From Bacillota bacterium (lineage in GTDB: Bacteria; Bacillota; Clostridia; Oscillospirales; Acutalibacteraceae): a stretch of DNA of 64,000 nt. Positions 35,426 to 43,802 of the stretch are shown here, in pieces. The notes beneath the pieces were generated by a model, which worked only from the letters and a program-made list of their open reading frames with translations, was not told where the DNA came from and made no database searches. The stretch is taken from assembly GCA_023390175.1 (NCBI GenBank), contig JAEWDK010000020.1:186001-250000 (forward strand). The letters are read 5' to 3'. Position 1 is the stretch's first letter. Every line of letters begins with the position of its first letter. The position numbers and the translations under genes are program-made.

Positions 35426-36697
35426 CTAAAGAATGGTGTCGAGAAGCAGGTAAATATTGAGAACGGTAACGAGGATGCCCGTACCCCAAAGCAGAATATT
35501 CAGCAGGCGGCTGTTTTTGTACTCGCCCATCACCTTTGGGGAAGAGGTCAAATACAACTGAAGGAACACGGTAACCGGCAGCTGAATACTGAGCAGCATT
35601 TGGGAAATGAGCAAGCCCTGGAACGGATTCTGGATGAACAGAATCACGATAACAGCAAGAATCAGCGTTGCCAGCACACCGGTTTTGGTGTGTTTATCTT
35701 TAATGCTGTAGGATTCTTCAAAAATTCCGGCCAAAATAATCCCCCCCGTCATTCCCGCGGTAATCGACGACGAAAATCCCGCAAAAAGCAGCGCAATAGC
35801 AAAAATGACAGCGGAAGCGGCGCCAATCAGCGGCGTCATCAATTCATGCGCCTGGGAAAGCTCCTCCACCACGATATGCTGTTTGAAAAATGTTGCAGCA
35901 GCCAGCAGAATCATGGCGCTGTTGATTGCCCAGCCGATAATCATGGAAAACAGGGTGTCTTTAAACTCGTATTTCAGCTGTTCCTCTATGACCGATTTGT
36001 CCTGCTGATTAAATTGCCGGCTTTGAATGATTTCCGAATGCAAAAAAAGGTTGTGCGGCATAACAACCGCGCCCAGCACACTCATAATAACGAGGGCGGA
36101 ATTTTGCGGAAAGGACGGAACCACCCAGTCCCTCGCCGCTGTTCCCCAATCGATTGGAACCAAAAGCAGCTCATACAGGAACGACAGCCCGATAATGGAA
36201 ACAAACCCGATGATAATCTTTTCAATTTTTTTATAGGAATTGGTAAACAGCATAATTACCACAGCAAAAAACATGATAACGGACCCGATTTTAACCGGAA
36301 TATGAAAAAGCATATTCAGTGCGATGGCGCCGCCAAGCAGCTCGGCAAGCGCGGTGGAAACACAGGCAAGCAGGCCGCTGATCAAAATCGGCACGCTGAT
36401 TTTTTTGCTGAGGTGCTTTGTGGCCGCCTCCGCAAGGCAGTCGCCCGTTACAATTCCTAAATGCGCTACATTATGCTGCAGAAGAATCAGCATAACCGTG
36501 GAAAGCGTTACAACCCAAAGCAGCTGATACCCGTACTGCGAGCCCGCCGCAAAGTTGGAGGCCCAGTTGCCCGGGTCAATAAAGCCAACCGTCACAAGCA
36601 AGCCCGGCCCTATGTATTTAAAAAAGCTAAGTGATATATTGGGGGCTTTTGGATCTTTTGAAAAAAGTTTGAGAAATATTTTTTTGATTGCTCCCAT
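35426..36697 (-). CDS. mntH: Nramp family divalent metal transporter (MntH-like)
   Basis: A 423-residue proton-coupled metal importer with about eleven helices. The metal site is visible: FIDPGNWASN in helix 1 and MPHNLFLHS in helix 6, matching the Asp-Pro-Gly-Asn and Met-Pro-His motifs. Mn or Fe is the likely substrate. AAGGAGG lies nine bases before the ATG. A possible promoter (TTGTAA, 17 bases, TAAACT) lies about 45 bases upstream; no known metal riboswitch was recognised there. Confidence 0.93.
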   Translation of the reverse strand: MGAIKKIFLKLFSKDPKAPNISLSFFKYIGPGLLVTVGFIDPGNWASNFAAGSQYGYQLLWVVTLSTVMLILLQHNVAHLGIVTGDCLAEAATKHLSKKISVPILISGLLACVSTALAELLGGAIALNMLFHIPVKIGSVIMFFAVVIMLFTNSYKKIEKIIIGFVSIIGLSFLYELLLVPIDWGTAARDWVVPSFPQNSALVIMSVLGAVVMPHNLFLHSEIIQSRQFNQQDKSVIEEQLKYEFKDTLFSMIIGWAINSAMILLAAATFFKQHIVVEELSQAHELMTPLIGAASAVIFAIALLFAGFSSSITAGMTGGIILAGIFEESYSIKDKHTKTGVLATLILAVIVILFIQNPFQGLLISQMLLSIQLPVTVFLQLYLTSSPKVMGEYKNSRLLNILLWGTGILVTVLNIYLLLDTIL

Positions 36698-36800
36698 TCA
36701 GATAAACCTCCTTGAAATGATTGTTCTTCCTATAGTTTATCGCCAATCGGAAATAATTACAAGACGCCGACATCCGGTAAAATTATTTTGAAGATAAATC

Positions 36801-36835
36801 GAGCAGGCGCGCCATGTTTTACAGCGCGCCTGCTC
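36801..36835 (-). terminator. GC-rich hairpin after the ABC importer genes
   Basis: GAGCAGGCGCGC pairs perfectly with GCGCGCCTGCTC around an 11-base loop. The minus-strand tail is GATTTATC rather than a T-run. It lies 28 bases beyond the ATPase stop and is the only candidate terminator. Confidence 0.55.
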
Positions 36836-36862
36836 AGTTATGTTTCTGTTTCAATTTTTTTC

Positions 36863-37672
36863 TTAATTGCCGTCTTCCAAGCTGATCTCATTGAACTTTT
36901 CGGTTAAATCCTTCGTGTGGAGCGCGGATTTCGCGTCCCCTGCCGCGTCGAGCACGATACCGCCGCGGTGCATCATGACAAGACGGTCGCCGTAGTGGAT
37001 GGCAAATTTCAGATTGTGCGTTACCATCAGCGTAGTAAGCTTTTTCTCCTGCACAATGCGCTCGGTCAGTTCCATTACATTTTCACTGGAACGCGGGTCG
37101 AGTGCCGCGGTGTGTTCGTCCAAAATCAGCAGGTCAAGCGGCGTCATTGTGGAAATTAAAAGTGCGAGCGCCTGCCGCTGGCCGCCGGAAAGGCTTGCAA
37201 CCGAAAGATTCAATTTATCCTCCAGACCAAGCTTTAACAGCTCAAGCTGAGTGCGGTAATAGTCAATCCGCTTTTTGTTTACACCGGTATGCAGGCCGAA
37301 CGCAGTGCCTTTATTGTCGGCAAGCGCCATGTTTTCAAGGATGGTCAGCTCCGGGCAGGTTCCTTTGGAAGGGTCCTGAAACACACGGCCGATAAAGTGC
37401 GAACGTTCAAACTCTTTCAGTTTGCTGATTTCTTTCCCGTTTACAAACACGCTGCCGCTGTCAACCGGGAAACTGCCGCAGAGCAGGTTCAGTATGGTCG
37501 TTTTTCCGGAACCGTTGCTGCCCACTACGGAAACGAACTGACCTTTTTCAATCTCCATGTTAAAATCCGTGAATAGAACCACTTCATTGACCGAATCGGG
37601 ATTAAATGTTTTATAAATATGCTGCAGGCTGACAAAACTGCCGTCTGCGTTAGATTTGAGTTGGGTTGACAT
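36863..37672 (-). CDS. trpZ: ABC transporter ATPase (TrpZ-like)
   Basis: A 269-residue ATPase with Walker A GSNGSGKTT, signature SLSGGQRQAL and Walker B LLILDEHTA. It belongs with the permease and lipoprotein upstream as the COG1101-type ATPase of TrpXYZ importers. The start at 37672 has AGGAGG ten bases upstream and still overlaps the permease end by 23 bases, so translation is coupled. The Trp assignment rests on the T-box leader and gene order. Confidence 0.88.
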   Translation of the reverse strand: MSTQLKSNADGSFVSLQHIYKTFNPDSVNEVVLFTDFNMEIEKGQFVSVVGSNGSGKTTILNLLCGSFPVDSGSVFVNGKEISKLKEFERSHFIGRVFQDPSKGTCPELTILENMALADNKGTAFGLHTGVNKKRIDYYRTQLELLKLGLEDKLNLSVASLSGGQRQALALLISTMTPLDLLILDEHTAALDPRSSENVMELTERIVQEKKLTTLMVTHNLKFAIHYGDRLVMMHRGGIVLDAAGDAKSALHTKDLTEKFNEISLEDGN

Positions 37673-38564
37673 TTTGTCTTTTCCTCCTGCCTGCAAACAA
37701 ATTGTTGGATACCAGTGCGGCGGTGAAAAGCACTGCCATTAACAGTTTTAAGAAGTTTGTGGGAAGCCCCAGCTGCATTGCAATTACAAGGCAGGCCTTG
37801 TAAAGAATTGCGCCGATAATTACCGCAGTGGTAGCTTTGACAAATTTGACCTTTTTAAATAGGTTTGTTCCGATTATGACCGAAGCCAGCGCCATGACCA
37901 CCATGCCCGTGCCGCTGGTCACATCTGCCGACTCGGCCTGCTGCGCTAAAATGCTGCCTGCAAGCGCGGTACAGCCGTTGCCGATTGCAAGGCCGATAAT
38001 TTTCATCGCACCGGGATCTTTGCCCAATGAAATTACATACTGGGGATTGTCACCCGAAGCGCGGAGCAGCAGGCCGGATTTTGTTTTCAGATACGCATCC
38101 ACCAAAAGCTTGACAATAATGCAGCAGATTGCAACCATAATCAGCACACGGTAATTTTGAACGCCCCCGGTCAGCAGTGACGCCGGGCCGGACGTAAAAA
38201 TCGTGTTTTTGTTATAAAACTGCAAAACCGCACTGCCGTTTATAATAAAAAGGTTAATGCTCCACATGGAGATCATCACAAGGATTCCGGACAGTAAATC
38301 CGTAATTTTGAGCTTCACATGCAACAACCCCGTCACGCAGCCGGCAGCCGCGCCGCACGCGAACGCAATCAGGCACGCAAGCCACGGGTTCACCCCGGCG
38401 GTAATCAGCGCGGCGGTCACGCATGCGCCGAGCGGAAAGGTTCCGTCCACCGAAAGGTCGGGGAATCCTAAAACCTGATAGGTGATATAGACGCCGACCG
38501 CCATCGTGCCGTAAATGAAGCCCTCTTCAAGGACGCTTCGAATTAAACCCAGAATGATATCCAT
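37650..38564 (-). CDS. trpY: ABC transporter permease (TrpY-like)
   Basis: A 304-residue permease with eight to nine helices, of the branched-chain/COG4120 kind. Recognisable blocks are GFPDLSVDGTFPLGACVTAA near residue 32 and SGDNPQYVISLGKDPGAMKI near 170. It forms the channel of the importer with the adjacent lipoprotein and ATPase. Its end overlaps the ATPase gene, and it begins 24 bases past the lipoprotein stop. Ribosome site weak. Confidence 0.9.
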   Translation of the reverse strand: MDIILGLIRSVLEEGFIYGTMAVGVYITYQVLGFPDLSVDGTFPLGACVTAALITAGVNPWLACLIAFACGAAAGCVTGLLHVKLKITDLLSGILVMISMWSINLFIINGSAVLQFYNKNTIFTSGPASLLTGGVQNYRVLIMVAICCIIVKLLVDAYLKTKSGLLLRASGDNPQYVISLGKDPGAMKIIGLAIGNGCTALAGSILAQQAESADVTSGTGMVVMALASVIIGTNLFKKVKFVKATTAVIIGAILYKACLVIAMQLGLPTNFLKLLMAVLFTAALVSNNLFAGRRKRQNVNPTQI

Positions 38565-38588
38565 GCGGGATTTACCAGCTTTCTGTTA

Positions 38589-39638
38589 TTACTTTGATGC
38601 TGCGGGCGTTACCGCGGCTGCGTTGGAGTATTCGGAGGGCAGAGTCAGGCCAAACGTTTCCATGACCGCTTTGTTGTAAACGGGGGTGCAGTCCTTCACA
38701 AGATAAACCGGGGTTTCGGAAGCCTTTGCTTCGCCCTTGAGAATCTTTGCGGCCATTTTTCCGGTTTCTTTTCCGAGCGCCACATAGTCGATGCTTTGGG
38801 AAGCGAGGCAGCCATTTTTCACCTGTTCCTCTTCAGAACCGAAAACGGGAATCTTTTTGGCGTTCGCCGCGCGGAGCACGGTGGAAAGATTGTTTACCAC
38901 ATTATTATCGGTGAAATTGTTGATGCAGTCAACCCCTTTGGAAACGACGGTTGCGGCGGCTGCGGCAACCTCGGAAGCATTGGTCACACCGGCTTCGACA
39001 ATTTCAAAATTATACTTGGGTGCAAGTTCTTTCAACTGTTTTAACTGGGAAACGGAGTTCGGCTCGCTTGTGGTGTAGAGGATGCCGATTTTCTTGGCGT
39101 TCGGCAGGAAAGCGCGGATCATTTTGACTTGCTGTTCCAGCGGGAGCACGTCAGAAGAGCCGGTGCAGTTTGTGCCGGGTTGATCGGTTGACTTTACAAT
39201 GCCGGCCGCAACCGGGTCGGAAACCGCTGTAAACACAACCGGAATATCGGTGTTTTTCGCCGCGCTGTAAGCGGACATGGCCGACGGGGTCGCAATGCCC
39301 ATAATCAGGTCGTATTTTTTGGAAACCATATTTTTTGCAATCAGATCGCTGTTGGACTTGTCGCCCTGCGGGTTTTGAAAATCAATGGTAATATTGGTGC
39401 CGTCCTTCAGGCCCGCTTCCTCCAGCCCTGCTTTAAAGCCTTTGTAGCAGTTGTCAAGCGAAGGGTGCGGTGCGTACTGAATGACGCCGATTTTAAAATT
39501 CTTTGCAGATTGGCTTGCCGCGGCAGAAGCGGTTGAAACTGTAGCGGAAGAAGCCGGAGTGGATGAACATGCCGTAAAGGACGCTGCCAGAGCAATTGTC
39601 AGAATGGCAGCCGTAATCTTTTTCATTGTGTTTTTCAT
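38589..39638 (-). CDS. trpX: ABC transporter substrate-binding lipoprotein (TrpX-like)
   Basis: A 349-residue binding protein of the COG2984 family. The signal peptide ends in lipobox SFTAC (Cys24), followed by a Ser/Ala linker. Family blocks include IGVIQYAPHPSLDN, GIATPSAMSA, VVFTAVSDPVAAGIV and IGILYTTSEPNSV. Aromatic amino acids, especially tryptophan, are known ligands of relatives. The T-box leader in front, with a UGG-like specifier, supports tryptophan. AGGAGG lies eight bases before the ATG. Confidence 0.9.
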   Translation of the reverse strand: MKNTMKKITAAILTIALAASFTACSSTPASSATVSTASAAASQSAKNFKIGVIQYAPHPSLDNCYKGFKAGLEEAGLKDGTNITIDFQNPQGDKSNSDLIAKNMVSKKYDLIMGIATPSAMSAYSAAKNTDIPVVFTAVSDPVAAGIVKSTDQPGTNCTGSSDVLPLEQQVKMIRAFLPNAKKIGILYTTSEPNSVSQLKQLKELAPKYNFEIVEAGVTNASEVAAAAATVVSKGVDCINNFTDNNVVNNLSTVLRAANAKKIPVFGSEEEQVKNGCLASQSIDYVALGKETGKMAAKILKGEAKASETPVYLVKDCTPVYNKAVMETFGLTLPSEYSNAAAVTPAASK

Positions 39639-39763
39639 AATAAATTCCTCCTAAAAGTTAAGTAGTTTATTTTGTGGATTTTACTGCAATTAAAACCTGG
39701 CCATCGCCACCAGCCATCTGCCATAAAGCACCAACCCCTTAACTCAAATTTAATCGGAGAAAT

Positions 39764-40058
39764 AAAAAAAGCTCTTGCCCCTGAAAAATCAGGGACAAGA
39801 GCATTCACTCCTGCGGTACCACCCAAATTGGCGACAAAATCGCCCTCTTATTCCATACACGTTTCTTTATGTACGCTTCCTTGGTAACGGGTGAAGTTCC
39901 CGGCAAAAGCTACTAAGCGCACCGCTTTTCGTTTTGCCCTCATAAGTCCATTCAGCTTGCCACACTCCGCCGCAATCGCACCGCCTGCGGCTCTCTGGGT
40001 GAATGATATGCCCGCCTACTACTCTTAATCATCGGTTTGTGGTTTTCTATTCTCTTTG
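39764..40058 (-). ncRNA. T-box leader, probably tryptophan-responsive
   Basis: On the minus strand the leader has the stem I start AAGAGTAGTAGGC (near 40023), an AGAGAG block, an apical GGCGGTGCGAT loop, then GCTGAATGGACTTA (39943-39956). The T-box core GGGTGGTACCGCAG (39811-39824) follows, and finally a 13-bp terminator hairpin with seven T (39764-39802). Uncharged tRNA pairing with the specifier and the core would form the antiterminator and allow trpXYZ expression. The specifier is best read as UGG (Trp, 39948-39950): it is followed by A and then by CTTA, which pairs with TAAG at the stem base. GGA (Gly) is the one-base-shifted alternative. The variable core base is U, which would pair with A73 or wobble with the G73 of tRNA-Trp. 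Confidence 0.88.
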
Positions 40059-40064
40059 TCAATT

Positions 40065-40093
40065 ATTATATGCAGGATGCAGGAAAATGTCAA
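40065..40093 (-). promoter_or_regulatory. Consensus sigma-A promoter of the T-box operon
   Basis: On the minus strand a perfect TTGACA (40088-40093) and a perfect TATAAT (40065-40070) are separated by exactly 17 bases. Control is therefore expected at the leader rather than at initiation. It sits just after the end of the YjbR-like gene. Confidence 0.9.
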
Positions 40094-40107
40094 GCATTAT
40101 TCATAAT

Positions 40108-40467
40108 TTATTTTTGCTTCTGTTTCGGAGCCGTTAATCCGTAGCTTTGGCCAATCCATGCAAAGATTTCGTTTTCGGGGATACTGCCGTCAATCGTCAC
40201 ACCGTTCCAGTGCACTTTATTCATGTGATAAGCCGGATTTACGCTTTGGTAAACGCCCCGCAGCAGGTCGGCATGCATCGGCTCGCATTTTAAATTGATA
40301 TTGACAAAGCCGCCGCGTTCAAAAATGAAAGCAAAGCTCTTCTGATTTTCGCGGTGGCGCATTACCGTCCACGCGTCGGCCGAGGCCGAATCCTCATCAA
40401 ACGGGTAATCCTCATACGCGCCGGGGAAGGTCAGGCAATATTCAATCAATTCCCGCTTCGTCAGCAT
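40108..40467 (-). CDS. MmcQ/YjbR family protein
   Basis: A 119-residue protein of the MmcQ/YjbR (double-wing) fold. The pattern LIEYCLTFPGAYEDYPFDED at the start and HMNKVHWNGVTIDGSIPE near residue 85 is typical. Members are DNA-binding-like with unknown role. GAGGTG lies before the ATG. It is 15 bases upstream of the T-box promoter. Confidence 0.92.
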   Translation of the reverse strand: MLTKRELIEYCLTFPGAYEDYPFDEDSASADAWTVMRHRENQKSFAFIFERGGFVNINLKCEPMHADLLRGVYQSVNPAYHMNKVHWNGVTIDGSIPENEIFAWIGQSYGLTAPKQKQK

Positions 40468-40510
40468 ATTTTACACCTCACCGTAGAATTTATTTGCTAT
40501 TTGCTGTTTT

Positions 40511-40675
40511 TAGGGAATCACTGATTCAATCAAGGCATGCAGATTGCCAAGATTATTTTTTGCCCGACAAGGAAAAAAGCACACGAATACTTGCCGTATT
40601 CGGAGCATTTTTGACGCTGTTCGGGCAGAAAATCGACTGGCAAGATCTTGCAAGGATTGATTCAGCGGTTCCTTA
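40511..40675. mobile_element. MITE-like foldback element, 165 bp
   Basis: The ends are imperfect inverted repeats: TAGGGAATCACTGATTCAATC (split as 40511-40520 and 40521-40531) matches the complement of 40655-40675 at 17 of 21 positions. Inner parts also pair (TTGCCCGACA near 40559 with TTCGGGCAGA near 40620, and CGAATAC/GTATTCG at the centre), so the whole element can fold on itself. TTA stands at both borders (40510-40512 and 40673-40675), which may be a target duplication. It carries no transposase. The right end lies inside the 3' end of the adjacent ABC permease gene. Confidence 0.65.
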
Positions 40676-41909
40676 GCATCTTTATCATTTCACCCGGTTT
40701 TGGCGCTTTGCCATAAAGCAGCACGCCCATGCGGTAGATCGCCGCTGCAAGGAAGCCGATTGCAATGGCGGAAACAACCAGGATTGCCACGGAAATCGCG
40801 ATTTCCCAGCCTGCCACCTCACCCATTGCTATGCGTACAAACATCGCCATTGGGGAAGTCAGCGGAATAAACGAGCAAACCTTCATCAGCACATTATCTA
40901 CATTACCGCTGCCCATGCTGAACATGACCACCATAAATGCAATAATAAACACCATAGTCACCGGCATAATCGTGTTGCTAAGCTCTTCCATACGGCTCAC
41001 AAGCGAACCAAGAGCCCCATAAAGGAATGCGTAAATGAAGAATCCGAGCACAAAGAACAAAATCGTGTATAAAAGAATTGGAAGCGGCATGTTGAAAATG
41101 GACTGCACAATCTGATTCTTCTCGAAATACGATTTATTCAGGTTATAGAAAAGATAGCTGGACCCAAAAATCAAAACGAACTGGGTAAGCCCCGCCAGCC
41201 CCGCGCCGAGCACCTTGCCGAACATCAGATTTTTTGGCTCGGTTGAAGTAATTAAAAGCTCCATGGCACGGCTGCTCTTTTCGGTTGCAACGCTGGTAGC
41301 GACAAACTGGCCGTAAAGCAGAATCGCCATATAAAGCGCAAAAATCAGGATGTAAGTATAAAAGAAATTCTTCATTTGGTCCTTGCCCGAGCCGGTCTGT
41401 ACCGTGTCGGACTGTACCGCGGCGGCAAGCAGGCTTTGTGTGTCCGCTTGGGATACGCCGATTGCCGCCAGCTTTTCGCTGCGGTAGCGCGCAAGCAGAA
41501 CCGCGTCAAACTGTGCGCTGGAGCTGTCGTACAGGCTGACATTTTTCACGATATGGGTATATTTTAAGGGCGAAGTAAGAATCACGGCACTGCTGTAGCT
41601 GCCGCTGTCAACAGCCTTTTTCAGTTCCTCCTCGCTTTGGTTCGTCGCCTTAAATTCCGTGTTTGGAATTGCCGCCGTAAAAAATGCGGCGGCAGCGCTT
41701 GCGTCCCCGCCGGATTTGTCGGAAAGCGCGATGACTGTTTTTTCGGCGGGCGTTTGCGGCTGGTTTTTTGCGGCGGTCGCAGCCTGAATGCGCGGAATGG
41801 AAAGCACAACGCCCACGGCAACCACAAGCAGCAGCGTTACAATGATAAACGCTTTGTTTTTGGCATAATTCCGAAATTCAAATTTAAAAATAGTCCAAAA
41901 CTGTTTCAT
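40662..41909 (-). CDS. ABC-2 type permease (NatB-like)
   Basis: A 415-residue exporter permease. One helix lies near residues 18-38, then a large external domain to about 180, then five to six helices. The block ATSVATEKSSRAMELLITSTEP is typical of the NatB/YhaP group, which exports Na+, toxins or lipids. The last three residues and stop (AAC CGC TGA) lie within the inverted repeat of the 165-bp foldback element, so insertion has replaced the original C-terminus. The start overlaps the ATPase stop by four bases, with GGAGG upstream. Confidence 0.9.
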   Translation of the reverse strand: MKQFWTIFKFEFRNYAKNKAFIIVTLLLVVAVGVVLSIPRIQAATAAKNQPQTPAEKTVIALSDKSGGDASAAAAFFTAAIPNTEFKATNQSEEELKKAVDSGSYSSAVILTSPLKYTHIVKNVSLYDSSSAQFDAVLLARYRSEKLAAIGVSQADTQSLLAAAVQSDTVQTGSGKDQMKNFFYTYILIFALYMAILLYGQFVATSVATEKSSRAMELLITSTEPKNLMFGKVLGAGLAGLTQFVLIFGSSYLFYNLNKSYFEKNQIVQSIFNMPLPILLYTILFFVLGFFIYAFLYGALGSLVSRMEELSNTIMPVTMVFIIAFMVVMFSMGSGNVDNVLMKVCSFIPLTSPMAMFVRIAMGEVAGWEIAISVAILVVSAIAIGFLAAAIYRMGVLLYGKAPKPGEMIKMLRNR

Positions 41910-42817
41910 ATCGCGTCCTCCGTATATTCCACAAAAATATCGTTCAGCGACGGCTCAAAAACGCGCACGGAATCCAAATCAAAGTGCTGCTCGGACAGCG
42001 CGGAAATCAAAGCACCCTTACAGTCGGCGGACTTCATCGTTATTTTGAGTTCATCCCCCTCTTCATCTGTTTTTACAGTGAGATCGTTCAGCTTTTCCCG
42101 GCAGAACGCCGCAATTTTATCGTTTTGCCGGGAGGAAACCATGATTTTACTGCGATCGTAAGAATGCTTTATCTCTTTGATATTGCCCGAAAGGACAATT
42201 TCGCCCTTGTTCAAAATGGCGATGCTGTCGCAGAATTCTTCCACATAGTTCATCTGATGGCTGGAAAACAGAACGATTTTGCCCTGCGCGATCAGCTCCT
42301 TTACCACGTCCTTCAGCATCATGGCATTGACGGGGTCCAGCCCGGAAAAAGGCTCATCGAGAATAATGAAATCCGGGTCGGTAATGAGCGTGGCGGCCAG
42401 CTGGATTTTTTGCTGGTTGCCCTTGCTGAGCGTGTCGAGCTTTTTATTCAGATATTCCCCCATTTCAAGGCGGTCCAGCCAGCGCACAGCGGAATCCTTT
42501 GCACTTTTTCTGCTCATGCCGCGCAGCTCGGCCAGGTACACCAGCTGCTCCAAAATCGGTTTTTTGGGGTACAGCCCGCGTTCCTCGGGAAGATACCCAA
42601 TATTCATCCGGTCGCGGTGAATGGGTTCGCCATCCATCAGCACACGGCCGCTGTCCGGCGGAAAAACACCCATGACAATACGGATTGTGGTGGTTTTCCC
42701 CGCACCGTTGCGCCCCAAAAGTCCAAGCGCACTCCCGCTTTGCGTATGCAGACTTACATCTTGCAGCACCTGCTTTTCGCCGAAACTCTTGGTGAGTCTT
42801 TCAGTTTGAAAATTCAT
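41906..42817 (-). CDS. ABC transporter ATPase (NatA-like)
   Basis: A 303-residue ATPase with Walker A GRNGAGKTT, signature LSKGNQQKI, Walker B FIILDEPFSGLD and a C-terminal DUF4162-type tail (VFEPSLNDIFVEY). It powers the NatB-like permease encoded next. The start at 42817 has GGAGGGG just upstream; the frame extends to 42880 without one. ATP-driven export of Na+ or of an antimicrobial is the usual role of this pair. Confidence 0.92.
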   Translation of the reverse strand: MNFQTERLTKSFGEKQVLQDVSLHTQSGSALGLLGRNGAGKTTTIRIVMGVFPPDSGRVLMDGEPIHRDRMNIGYLPEERGLYPKKPILEQLVYLAELRGMSRKSAKDSAVRWLDRLEMGEYLNKKLDTLSKGNQQKIQLAATLITDPDFIILDEPFSGLDPVNAMMLKDVVKELIAQGKIVLFSSHQMNYVEEFCDSIAILNKGEIVLSGNIKEIKHSYDRSKIMVSSRQNDKIAAFCREKLNDLTVKTDEEGDELKITMKSADCKGALISALSEQHFDLDSVRVFEPSLNDIFVEYTEDAI

Positions 42818-42950
42818 ATTTCCCCTCCTGTATTTATCATTTATCGCTTTATTAATACAATAGTACAATCGTGTTTTCATAAAGTCAATTAATATTTCTT
42901 TCCGTAATATAAATTCGCGGTGAAATATAATACCGCATAAACCTCCAAAG

Positions 42951-43400
42951 CTAATATTTGCGGTGTAAATAAAGGGTCAAACCAAGAAAAATAAGCGCAT
43001 AGGCAACCATCATCACATTCAGAGTTAAATTCACCGCATAATATTGAGTGCCGATGACGATCTGTGCGATTAGAAACAGAAAAATTAACACAAACACCAT
43101 ATAAGTTGAAGCTTTTTGGTCAATCAGAACTCTCCGCTCTTCATGTTGCTCTTCGTAATACTCTTTAAGCGATTGTCGTTTATGTTTGTCATTATTAATA
43201 ATCAGAAATGTTTTCAGGCATTTTACTAACACAAGATAGGCAGCAAAGGCAACCAGTGTGTTATTTGAGTACGAATGATGCTGATCAATATTCAATTGAA
43301 TGGGATTTGCCTGAAAGTAATAGCTCAAAGCGATTATAAAAGCTGCTAAAACAACGCTTCCGATACATTGGTAAATTAAAGCCCGTTTATATTTTTCCAT
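42951..43400 (-). CDS. Four-helix membrane protein paired with an XRE regulator
   Basis: A 149-residue protein with four hydrophobic segments (about 9-30, 48-68, 98-118 and 124-143) and a charged middle loop (KHKRQSLKEYYEEQHEERR). I do not recognise a named family. It begins one base past the stop of the small XRE regulator, with GGAGGAG overlapping that stop, so the two are co-translated. Such regulator-membrane protein pairs are frequent in Firmicutes; function unknown. Confidence 0.8.
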   Translation of the reverse strand: MEKYKRALIYQCIGSVVLAAFIIALSYYFQANPIQLNIDQHHSYSNNTLVAFAAYLVLVKCLKTFLIINNDKHKRQSLKEYYEEQHEERRVLIDQKASTYMVFVLIFLFLIAQIVIGTQYYAVNLTLNVMMVAYALIFLGLTLYLHRKY

Positions 43401-43401
43401 A

Positions 43402-43602
43402 TTACTCCTCCTCCGAAAAATCGAAAACTTCTTCAATGGTTAAGTGAAAATAAGATGCAATATGATAAGCAAGCACAAGGGACGCGATGTATTTCCCATT
43501 TTCGATAGAAATAATCGTCTGGCGGCTCACGCCCACCGCCGCGGCCAACTCTTCCTGTGTGATTTTATTTTTTTTTCGCAGGGACTGAATTTGGGTCTTC
43601 AT
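43402..43602 (-). CDS. XRE-family regulator, 66 residues
   Basis: A single Cro/C1 helix-turn-helix (KITQEELAAAVGVSRQTIIS, then IENGKY) with almost nothing else, like YgzD/YozG proteins. It probably represses its own promoter: two ATGTAAAGC direct repeats flank the -10 box upstream. It is followed at once by the four-helix membrane protein gene. GAGGTG lies before the ATG. Confidence 0.93.
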   Translation of the reverse strand: MKTQIQSLRKKNKITQEELAAAVGVSRQTIISIENGKYIASLVLAYHIASYFHLTIEEVFDFSEEE

Positions 43603-43626
43603 AGAATCACCTCTAACGTAAACTCC

Positions 43627-43658
43627 GCTTTACATTTTTAGTATAGCTAGCTTTACAT
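43627..43658. promoter_or_regulatory. Direct-repeat operator at the XRE promoter
   Basis: On the minus strand ATGTAAAGC occurs twice (43650-43658 and 43627-43635), 23 bases apart, one inside the promoter spacer and one just past the -10. That spacing puts both on one face of the helix, as expected for a cooperative repressor. Confidence 0.55.
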
Positions 43659-43668
43659 TTATTGTCAA
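43640..43668 (-). promoter_or_regulatory. Sigma-A promoter of the XRE operon
   Basis: TTGACA (43663-43668) and TATACT (43640-43645) are 17 bases apart on the minus strand, about 35 bases before the regulator ATG. Confidence 0.8.
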
Positions 43669-43802
43669 GTGGATTTTACATCAGTCATAAATTTTTACAA
43701 ATTATACCAAATCTCATAAAACTGCTCATTATTTGTAATCGCGAGCCGATATATAAGTGTGAGATCACTGAAGTACATAAAACAATAGGAAGGTGTTTAA
43801 AT

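Noticed and set aside
35249..36460. 403-codon plus-strand frame opposite the WYL and Nramp genes
   Set aside because: Low-complexity, polar, without ribosome site; a shadow of the Nramp gene.
36698..36800. Possible manganese riboswitch before the Nramp gene
   Set aside because: The gap is too short and lacks the conserved yybP-ykoY elements.
39860..39900. Second specifier-like string GAACTTCACC in the T-box leader (would read UUC, Phe)
   Set aside because: It lies outside stem I, after the base of the stem has closed, so it is not in the specifier loop position.
40494..40676. 60-codon plus-strand frame
   Set aside because: It lies almost entirely in the foldback element and is explained by the inverted repeats.
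41984..42892. 302-codon plus-strand frame opposite the NatA-like ATPase
   Set aside because: Antisense shadow of a clear ABC ATPase with all motifs.
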